The notes beneath the pieces were generated by a model. The model saw nothing but the letters and a program-made list of their open reading frames with translations. It was not told the DNA's origin and searched no databases. This document shows, piece after piece, positions 10,863 to 19,278 of a stretch of 27,500 bases of DNA. The position numbers and the translations under genes are program-made. Source of the DNA: Bigelowiella natans CCMP2755 (Eukaryota > Cercozoa > Chlorarachniophyceae); contig ADNK01001432.1 in NCBI GenBank assembly GCA_000320545.1, forward strand, positions 1-27,500. The letters are read 5' to 3'. The stretch's first letter is position 1; every line of letters begins with the position of its first letter.

Positions 10863-11666
10863 CACATAAGCTAGAAATTTTTGATTTTTTGTTCCATTTA
10901 TTACTACTTTTTTGGCGATCGGTAAGTTGCTCATTACGCTTAAATTTTTCATTTTATTTACTCCTCTTCTAATATTGCTGGGTGATTGCAAATTAGAGCG
11001 ATTATTTTCCACGTTTTTTCTCACATTTACCATGATCCGACTTCCCATTGTTAGCAGATCAGAGGACAGCTTCTTTGAACTTAAGATGTTTCTCGGAGAG
11101 AATATGCTCCTTGATAACGCTATTGTGAGTAAAGGGGCAAAACCATTCCTCAATAGCGTTCACTGCTGGAAACGACTTCAATCTTCTTCTATATAGCCTT
11201 TCGAGCCACTCAGTACAAAATTTGGTATTGTAGGCGTTAAAGTGAGCAAAGGGATTTTCCGATTATAACAATCTTTCCATTGAGTTTCGGTGAAAAGATA
11301 TTATTGAAGATTGAGAACCCAATGTTCGTATGTATAGGTCCAGTATTTGCAGTGCAAAGCAATATTTACTGTACTAGAAACATGTTTCGATGATGATATA
11401 ACAAACAGATGATTCGTGTATAACTCGTAACTTCCGCTCGTAATATGATATCGAAAAATGAAGATGAAAATAGTTTAAGAAAATGTGAGAGATGCCAAAA
11501 ATTACGATAAAGGGGCTTAAGAGAAAGGTAGGAAAGACGGATTTTCTCTACCAATTAATCAATCCAATGGTTTGTGTGTGCCCAAAAAATAAATGCTTCA
11601 AATTATCATATATCATTATGTTTTCCTTGTTGGAAGAATCAAAGAAAGATGGTGAGCTGTTCTCGC

Positions 11667-13526
11667 TCATGCTTTGGACATCATCCTGAGCACGTCGAAG
11701 TCATTATGAATTTCAAAGTCTTCGGTGAAGTGCAATTGGACGCTGTGTTGATCCTTGGTCGCTTCCCACATCACATTAGTAGTCCTTGGACTTTGCACGA
11801 CGAGGAAAGGGAGGTGAATTTCATTCTCCGCCTTCCGTCGCTTCGAGTTCCTATTTCGATCCAACAAAGTTTTTGTGCGCGCAAATTGAAGGGCATCTTC
11901 ATCGTACAATTTACGCTTCTCGGCCACGCGCTGGTGGATTTGTGCTATCTGGTCACGAAGACTAGTTTCCCGAGACTTGAAATCAGACTGAAGCCGCTTC
12001 TCCTGAAGCCTTTTAGGAGTCTCCTTCACATTAGCCGATGTAACCGCCTCCTTATTATTCTGACCTGGGGGCTGGAAACATGACATTTTATTTGTGAAAT
12101 CACCGTTATTATCATTGTTTTTGGTAGGCAGCTCGCCTTCTGCTAGCGCAATATCCTCGCTAAAGCAACCGGTCCATTCGATCTCCTGCTTGGCACGCGT
12201 CACCAGACCAAGAGCGAGCAGCACATTTAGGGTGTCGTAAATCCGCCGGCGAATTGATTTCTCACTCTCCTCGTAGCCTCCTCCGTCTGCCTTGAAGCTG
12301 CGGAAGAGAGTAGCAATCATCTCCTCTTGCGTGGTCTTTCGCATTACAGAGAGTGTCTCGCATATCTTGTTGCTCAGATATTTGAGACCCTTGGTGCTTT
12401 TCGGCTTCGAAGGTGATAGAAAAGATGCTGTTCCACGCCGTCTGCTGCGCGGGGGTGATGCGAAGGAGGGGTGTGGTTTGATGCTCGTTGGTGCACGATG
12501 GCGGTGTGCACTTGCTTTACTGGCGAATGGGCGCACAGCCTTGGGAGCCCTTAGCGCTTTCGGGGCCAGAAGTTTCAACTGCGCTTTTGTATTACCGACA
12601 ATTTCCTGCTTCGCCCTCGGTGTACTTTGTTTTTCCTCTTTCTGCTTTTGATTTCGACCCTTATGGCGGCGGGCGGTTGCGCCGACAAAAGCTGTAGGAG
12701 AAGGGTTCGGTCTGAGCTTCCTGTCTGCCTCTTCCTCGAGCTTGTTGGCTGGAGAACGGCGTTTTGGCGGAGATGCGGCCTTTACAGTGGCCAAAATCCC
12801 AGCCGCGAATCTCATGTTAGGGGAGGGCCGAATGATCATTTTCGCCTTGGGCATGAAAGGCTTGAACTGGAAGGGCTCCTGGGAAAATTCGAAGCACAAC
12901 GAGAATTAGTCACTCAGCATAAAATAGTTATAACACAGGAAGGTGTAACGTTGAAATAAGGGGAAACTAGAATGTGAAAGGAAATCATATAAACGAAGAA
13001 GCGGTACCGGAGGCACAAGAGAATTTGGGATTGAACGTTCGTCATCGTCAGATTCAGAGTCGGGGAGAATAGCAGTCGTGGAGATTGACCGAGTTATTCT
13101 CCTTGGATGTCTCGCTGGACTCAAAGGTAGAGTAGAATTTGTGTCGCGCCCGCTATTTCGAGAAACGGACCTGAAGAAGTCTGGAAAAGCGCTTGAATTG
13201 CGATTCTCCTCGCTTTGCATTGTTAGCGGGCAAGATAGAGAACGGCGAAGAGGGACAACAGGAGTATCTGCTGAGAAAATGAAATTTTTCGACGTTGAGG
13301 TGCGGCAGATGTTGAACATTGCTAGCGACTCTTCATCGTCGTCACTGAGGAAATAAACGATAGGTTAGGTTCACATTGGAAATATTCATAGAAGAAATTC
13401 CATTCTTTATTACCTTAGACACTCAGAAACGCTATGAGGGCGCTCGTGGTGGATTATTTCGTGAAGCTCGGAAAACATATCACTCTTTCCCAGGAACCCA
13501 TCTCCCTGTGACATCGGAATCAGCAT
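11667..13526 (-). CDS. DP: DP-type transcription factor (E2F dimerization partner)
   Basis: Exons 13414-13526, 13008-13344 and 11667-12878 give 553 residues. DP proteins pair with E2F factors and bind TTTSSCGC sites to drive S-phase genes. The winged-helix DNA-binding domain spans about residues 314-389 (GLKYLSNKICETL, then the hallmark IRRRIYDTLNVLLALGLV and EIEWTGCF). A Glu/Arg/Lys-rich coiled coil follows (about 443-500). The DP C-terminal domain closes the protein (IHLPFLVVQSP, then DFEIHNDFDVLRMMSKA). The N-terminal 310 residues are Ser/Pro/Lys-rich and look disordered. The total is longer than the roughly 300-450 residues of typical plant or animal DP. The short first exon has an in-frame ATG at 13524-13526 after AATCATTCTCTG; the frame stays open further upstream, so the start is the least sure part. 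Confidence 0.92.
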
Positions 13527-13984
13527 CAGAGAATGATTAAGTTTTAAAATTTTACGACTCAAATATCAAACAAGTTTTAAGGTACCAAGTTGAGATCTGA
13601 AGAAAATTCATGAGAAGCCATTCTAGTTTAATCCTTGTAGACCCTCAATGCAGTTCCTCACGTTCACCTCGATTTTTCTTGCGACGGCTACTGTCTTTAT
13701 GCTCAAGAGGGATAGGAAAAATATGCTAATTCGGCCCCACTGCCGGGTAGCCCATTTGTTGAGTGATAGAATAGATTCCAGGGAGGTCGTGCTACAGGCC
13801 AATGATTAGGAGCCGTGCGAGTCAACCTATAAGAATAGATTTCCAGGATTGGTATATGGGGAGGAAATGATTCTTTGAACTTACATATCTTGTCGTAAAG
13901 TTTAATCAGCATTCATTGATATCATTATTAAAAATTAAATTGATTTCATTGTCAAAAATTAGGTCTAATGATGTTGCGCGCGAA

Positions 13985-13996
13985 TTTGGCGCCAAA
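13985..13996. promoter_or_regulatory. palindromic E2F/DP binding site
   Basis: TTTGGCGCCAAA is a perfect 12-bp palindrome that matches the E2F consensus TTTSSCGC on both strands. It lies 459 bp upstream of the DP start codon and 863 bp upstream of the MAPEG start, in the region between these divergent genes. Confidence 0.6.
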
Positions 13997-14347
13997 GACC
14001 TTAGAGTTGCATTAAGCAATCTCTTCGGAAGGCGGCATGACGCCGTAGAATTAATCTGAACTTTCAACATATTTTGCTATTTCAAGCTGCTTAGAACGGC
14101 ATGTTGTTTTACAGCAGGAAATGAGGAGTACCCTATTTTTCAAATCGAGAGTGATGACAAAATCTCATCTTGCAGGTGTACCTTTGAAATTGCAAAATCT
14201 TCCTTTGCTGGAATGTGAGGAAAATGCTTACATTTTAATTGGACTACACGCATTTTGGTCAATTTTTCATCTAAATGTCGTTCAACCCATGCAGAAACGA
14301 AGATAACTGGCGAAAAACGCCCTTTCCATCGAGAAACCGATCGTTCA

Positions 14348-14379
14348 TTTTGGCGGGTGCGTCTGAACAGTTTTCGCGC
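14348..14379. promoter_or_regulatory. pair of E2F-like sites
   Basis: TTTTGGCGGG (14348-14357) and TTTTCGCGC (14371-14379) both fit E2F-type sites and are about 23 bases apart start to start. They sit just before an ATG at 14386 that opens a 19-codon frame ending at a GTAATG donor. Confidence 0.5.
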
Positions 14380-14385
14380 CATGCA

Positions 14386-14666
14386 ATGGACACGTTCTGC
14401 ATTTTTGACGGCCACCAAATTTTTGCTTGCGTAGACATACCGGTAATGAAAAAGTGAAAAAGTCAAGTAATCATCGAAGATAGCTAGGATACGACATCAT
14501 GAATTCCATGTCTTAGGTACTTTATCAATGCTCAGATATTTTATATTTTTAGTGGACTTGCAGGAAGAGGGAAATCCAAAAAAGAACTCAAAAAGTATTG
14601 TCGTATAGATTAAAGGGAGATAATTTATTGCAGTCGTCAATTCGAGTGGTTTTGTACCGGTGCTGA
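14386..14666 (+). CDS. tentative short exon(s): separate tiny gene or 5' exon of the MAPEG gene
   Basis: An ATG at 14386 opens MDTFCIFDGHQIFACVDIP and reaches a donor (GTAATG at 14443). Joining it to 14553 (acceptor TTTTTAG) in phase 0 would give a 56-residue basic protein ending at 14666. Joining it instead to the acceptor at 14842-14843 (TTACACAG) is also in phase 0 and runs straight into the MAPEG frame, giving that protein 24 extra N-terminal residues. A third option is that it is untranslated leader. The two E2F-like sites lie immediately upstream. No family is recognised. Confidence 0.22.
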
Positions 14667-14858
14667 AACCACCCTTGAACACACAAACCGTTCAGGTTGC
14701 CAGACGCACACCGCTGCCCACCCTCTGCCTATTTTGAAACCCACAAACCACTCAATTCGAGAATTTCGAAACCTACCTTATGACAAACAAAATCTTCCTT
14801 GATTTTTAATTATTGAATCTTATTCCTGTATTGCATTACACAGAAACTACCGAATATC

Positions 14859-15095
14859 ATGTCTTTCGTTCCTCATCTCGTCGCCCTAACGTTCGAACCT
14901 AAGGACATTCTGGGCTACATTGAGCCTCAAATGTCCACGGCTTTCGAAAAAGTACAGCCGTTACTTAATGATCTCCCGATCGCTGTACCATCTATCACTC
15001 CTATCGAGTCGCTCCTGGTCGTCCTCATCATCGCTTACGTCTGCCACACTCTTGCTGGTAGGCAATAATAGTTTCATTTCCACTGTCGGATGGCG

Positions 15096-15191
<96 letters not shown>

Positions 15192-15919
15192 AATAAATAA
15201 AGGCAACCTGTGTAGAAACCTATAGCGGAACTAAATAATCGATGTGCGGTCGATAATTCTCGCCCTAAATCTCGTGTATGCTTTCAGTTTTCCCAACGGC
15301 AATTGCTGCTGGAGGCTTGGACAATACTGATCCCCGAGGAATGGCAGCAAAGGCTAAAAAGAAGAAGAGCTTCTTCAGCCGCCTCTCCAGTTATCTACTC
15401 GGCGCACACTACAACACCCTTGAAAGCTTTATGGTCTATGCTGTAGGGGTAATAATTTTGATTGATTCATCTAGACATAGCTCGAATTTCTGCGTAAGTT
15501 TTTGTATTCTTTCGATGCGTAGCAAGCAGAATGTTTGTTATCTTTATCTTGTGTTGTTGGTTCACTTTTATTTAATACTAAGAGAGAGAGAGAGGGGGGG
15601 GGGGGAGGGGAGCATTGTTGATAAAGTTGAATGTAAGGCGAAAAGAGATTAGGGCGATAATATTTTATCATTTTATCATCTTACTCCCAATGACAAATTA
15701 TGTCAGGTGATTCTGTGCACTGTAACCGAAGTTGATAAGGATATCTTCCAGAAAATTTGCCACCTTTACGTTATAACTCGCGTGGCATTCTGCGTGGCCT
15801 ATGCTGCTCAGATCATCCCCCTCTTATCTGTGCCAATCTCCCTCGTCCGTTCCTCTTTTTATTTCAGCAACACTATCTGCGCGTGCATGCTTCTGAAGCT
15901 TGCTGCCATGCAGAAGTAG
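14859..15919 (+). CDS. MAPEG-family membrane protein
   Basis: Exons 14859-15057, 15288-15448 and 15707-15919 give 190 residues. MAPEG proteins are small four-helix membrane proteins of eicosanoid and glutathione metabolism (microsomal glutathione S-transferases and relatives), usually 130-160 residues. Seen: helix 1 around residues 48-66 (ESLLVVLIIAYVCHTLA), a Lys-rich loop (AKAKKKKS), the family motif GAHYNTLESFMVYAVGVI (His/Asn/Glu pattern), helix 3 with LYVITRVAFCVAYAAQIIPL (Arg and Tyr placed as in MAPEG), and helix 4 ending LKLAAMQK. The motif order fits the bacterial-like YecN/MAPEG group more than animal MGST1, but this is a judgement from memory. Introns are 230 and 258 nt and filled with simple repeats. 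The start at 14859 lies 15 bases after a good acceptor (TTACACAG), so an upstream exon is likely. It is divergent from DP. Confidence 0.82.
15098..15188. repeat. (CA)n(TA)n compound microsatellite in MAPEG intron 1
   Basis: CA run about 15098-15148, then AT run about 15149-15188, both within intron 15058-15287. Confidence 0.95.
15580..15610. repeat. (GA)n followed by a G tract in MAPEG intron 2
   Basis: GA dinucleotides pass into a run of about twelve G and then GGGG after one A, within intron 15449-15706. Confidence 0.9.
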
Positions 15920-17122
15920 GAGTAGTGGGCACTTATTGCGGTGGCAAACTAGTATACAATAGATCTGAGAATAGTTTCAATCGTAGGGATTCTTATTAGT
16001 TGAATAACTCAATTTCGATGCAGTTGCTGTACGTACAATTATATTTTCCCAGCGAAAATTACAAAACATTGCTACATTTAAAGGTTTAGGACCACCTATC
16101 TAGATATATACTACGTAATACATAGAACCTTAAATTCATACGATTCAATTTCAGTATGATGAAGCATGCATTGATGGCCCATGGCGTGGTGTTTCCTGGC
16201 GGCCGGCGTGCTACTTAACTTATTTATATGTGTTATATGTGCACAACATCTAGCTATATAGAAAGAGGTATGTAAGTTGCTGGCGCGCCGCGCGTTGAGA
16301 CCAGCATCGTAACATCGTAACGAGCGTCACGCAGCCAGTGTGCTTGCGGTGTTCAATGAGTTGTGCACATGCAACTCTCACATGCGTACGCACATGCGAT
16401 TCTCGTCACTGCTACGCACGTACATCGCATTGCTCGATCTATCTGCTGTGTCTATGTGATGGTGTACTTATTATATTTTAGTGTAGCTAGCGTGGACATG
16501 TACGCTATGTACGTACGCGTACGCGTACGATATACACAAGAGTACGTAGTTTCATGCCTCTATCGCAACGTGCATTATGAATGCACACATCACTGCTAGC
16601 CACATACCTGTGCATGCAGCATGGCCACTGCATTGCATATGCTGTGCTAGCTGTAGCTAGCTAGCTAGTATATACATCCACACCGCCATTATTATTCATT
16701 ATGAAAGTACTGTAGTAGCCGCTGCATTGTACAGCTACGTTAAGATGACTATATATTGAAAAGATTAAATTAATGCATTACTTCTGTCTCATATATTGAT
16801 CGGCGTACATTATCATTGATCGCCGCTGTGCGTACGTGGCTGCTCTGCGATGCGTACGACGAATACGCAGGATACGTGCGGCTATGTATATAATGTCATT
16901 ATATCCGTACGTCTTAAAAATCATATATATGCGTACACATTCATCACAGCTAGCGTACACAACACGGCTTTGTTGACCTATAATATAATAAATTGCACTA
17001 ATTGTTGCTCTTACAAATCGCTCCCGAAATTTAACATAGCTGGTGACGTTGGGGGGGGTGAGTCCGCCCTATCAGCCAGGGAGCCCCTCAAGACAAATGG
17101 CATGCTTCGTTACTCTTTGTTC
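15920..17122. other. spacer dominated by short palindromic words
   Basis: It lies between the convergent 3' ends of the MAPEG gene (+) and the WW-domain gene (-). From about 16200 to 16960 it is crowded with self-complementary words, for example the alternating GTACGTACGCGTACGCGTAC near 16509 and repeated TAGC near 16651-16668. No coding frame, tRNA cloverleaf or terminal repeat was found. Confidence 0.5.
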
Positions 17123-18632
17123 TCAGATGTCATCATCGGAATCGTTTGCAAGATTACATCCCGACGGCAGGGCAAAACTGTTTTCTTCCACGGCACCCAA
17201 CCCTAATATTTCATTGGGGACGGACAATCTTTTTTCACCAGTCTCATGGTTGTAGAAACACGGAGCGCCATTCTCACTGTAGTGCATTGCCCAGGTTATG
17301 GCACCTTCAGGAGGGGTTTCATAGCAAGGTTTCGGTGTTGCCTTGGTTTCATTCTTGCCATTGTCGTTGGAATTTTCTGGATCGTCCTTTTTGTATTGAT
17401 ATAATTAATTCGGAAAGAAATGTTTGTCACATTCAAGTACCTGGTCCAGAATGGTTCCTAATATAGCAGCAACTTTCTGCGGATCAACAGCGTTAAAATT
17501 TGAGCCGCGGCATACCAATCGAGCCGCCTGTCTCAGCGAAGCCTCTTTTTCTTTCTCCTTCCAGCGCTGGAAACACAGGCAAAGGCACCCCAACTTGCCA
17601 ATCTATTACAAGCAAAATTAGTTCCCGATGTATCACTGATACTAACTATCCTACCATCAAAATAATGACGCAGACAAGTACAACGAGCTTCGCTTGCCAA
17701 TTCGTTTCCGGCAACTGATGGTAGACGTTTACAAACACGTCGTAGAGGCTGAGCATCTCCAGTGTCTTCATTTCGATCCCTGTAAGGTACAACCATCAAA
17801 AACTTACCCTGGAGGATTAGGGGAGGAGAATAGGAATAGAACCAGGAGGCTAATGTAAACTAGTATATGTAATAACAATCTAAGAGAAGCAGGTATGTCA
17901 AGGGTGATTATGTAGTAGGCAACTGTTCTCTCGATACGTCTCTGCCGAACCGAGCTGTAGTTTCAGGGTGTTAGTTTTAGGGTCTGTCCTACCTGATGCT
18001 ACCATATTCGCGTCAGAAATAACATGAGCAAATGCTCCCGCGGGATCAGTCATTTCTGTTTTCCCATGGAAGGTTGCTCCGGAGTTCTCATCGACTCCAG
18101 GTTCCATCTTCATTTGAGTTTCTGCTTTTCTCCCATTATTCCGCGGCTCTGTGACTAAATTTGGAGCCGCCTCTGGAATCTTCGACGCACCAGAATTGAA
18201 AGACGTTTCAGATTCAATTTTATCTCCTTGTAATACATATGAATCTGTTTGCAGAAAGGACATTGCCGAAACATTGGGCTTTGTTGTGCCATTAATTAAA
18301 GTAAAGGAGGGAGTTAATGGGCCGTCTTGTATTTTTCCAGATGGTTTTCCGGCATTTATCTGTACGAGATGAGCACTTTAGTACAGTATGCGTGATATTT
18401 CAGTTTTGTTATTGCACACAGGTACCTTTATCGATCTTTTTTTATACCCTTTTCTTTCTGCTCTCCTTTTCAATACATTCGCGTCTTGGCCTCTCAGTTG
18501 AGATTTTGCTTCCGGACTCAGAGTAGAATTTGGAATTGCATGAAAAGAGAGATCCAAATTCGATTTCTGCGTTTGTAGCGAGGTCGCGAGACATGCGAAT
18601 ATTGCTACAAGCAGCGCAAGCTTAAAACGCAT
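17123..18632 (-). CDS. predicted type I membrane protein with cytosolic WW-like domain
   Basis: Exons 18426-18632, 17993-18359, 17655-17779, 17441-17602 and 17123-17386 give 374 residues; all junctions are GT-AG and in phase. The order is a signal peptide (residues 1-18, MRFKLALLVAIFACLATS), then about 200 polar, probably lumenal residues without a known domain. A membrane helix at about 221-243 (AKLVVLVCVIILM and on) follows, then a basic, Lys/Glu-rich stretch and a C-terminal WW-like domain at about 312-344. That domain keeps the first Trp and the ENGAPCFYNHETGEK core, but Leu replaces the second Trp before the closing Pro. WW domains bind proline-rich or phospho-Ser/Pro peptides, so the tail may recruit a cytosolic partner. 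The last two introns are very short (52 and 54 nt). The family is not recognised; the function is inferred from layout only. Confidence 0.72.
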
Positions 18633-19278
18633 TCTAGTGACCTGCCCCCAGCACTACCTAAGATGCATTCTATCAGAGATTCTCGATGGGGCTAAATTTT
18701 GAAATATAAGAGTGAATCCCTCCTTGCATGTCTGTAGATGTGGATTTTAAATCCTCAATAATATGAGAGTGGACTTTTTTCCAGTACCTCACTCAGCTGT
18801 TGCCAGTGGGGGGCGGATGGGTTTCTCCGGTTTGAAATCTTGCATAATCGAGCTGTAATTTCCGACGGAAATGCGCTTTCACGTACGTCTTAGGGTCAAA
18901 ACCGCATGGATGCTCCACCGAATGTAAGGTACCGACATTGTCTACGTCAAAAAAACCCCGCTGGTATCGGAAACACTGATCGAAATAGCAGGTCGAGAAG
19001 AACATACGTCATAGGTTTTATGTGCGAGACAACCGAAACATATCCTTTTTATGAAGAATTAAATTGGCAATATATTTATCTATCGCGACAACAATCTGCG
19101 GATGTCGTTTACCGTTTGACAAGTCAGATTCCACTGGATGGCTGATCAAGGGAGGGGTACACTGCTACACCACCACCACCCGGAACGTTTCTGAATGCCT
19201 ACTTGACCTAACTCGCATGATGGTGATAGGAAACTAACTCTTCCCCCGTGCTTGTTGCAAAGGTCAAGCGACACTACA
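18633..19278. other. divergent spacer between the WW-domain gene and gyrA
   Basis: It must contain both promoters. Small frames on each strand (for example 18793-19005 on -) lack splice partners and motifs. I see nothing else here. Confidence 0.5.

Larger units (their letters stand above)
10024..11666. other. convergent spacer with palindromic words, no supported gene
   Basis: It separates the 3' ends of the lipase gene (+) and the DP gene (-). About 10300-10740 is rich in short self-complementary words (TGCA, CATG, GTAC, GCGC), there is a T run near 10559, and about 10870-11500 is AT-rich. A frame at 10912-11196 (+) has an ATG and hydrophobic composition but no flanking splice signals or recognisable motif. 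Confidence 0.5.

Noticed and set aside
10912-11196. Hydrophobic 94-codon plus-strand frame
   Set aside because: AT-rich DNA gives Leu/Phe/Ile by chance; no domain, no splice sites, and the opposite strand is equally open.
14140-14466. 108-codon minus-strand frame in the DP-MAPEG spacer
   Set aside because: No motif and no supported start, and it crosses the E2F-like sites; a plus-strand exon explains the splice signals better.
16200-16960. CRISPR array, tRNA cluster or transposon ends in the palindromic island
   Set aside because: Repeats are short words without regular spacing, no cloverleaf could be drawn, and no terminal repeats or transposase frame were found.
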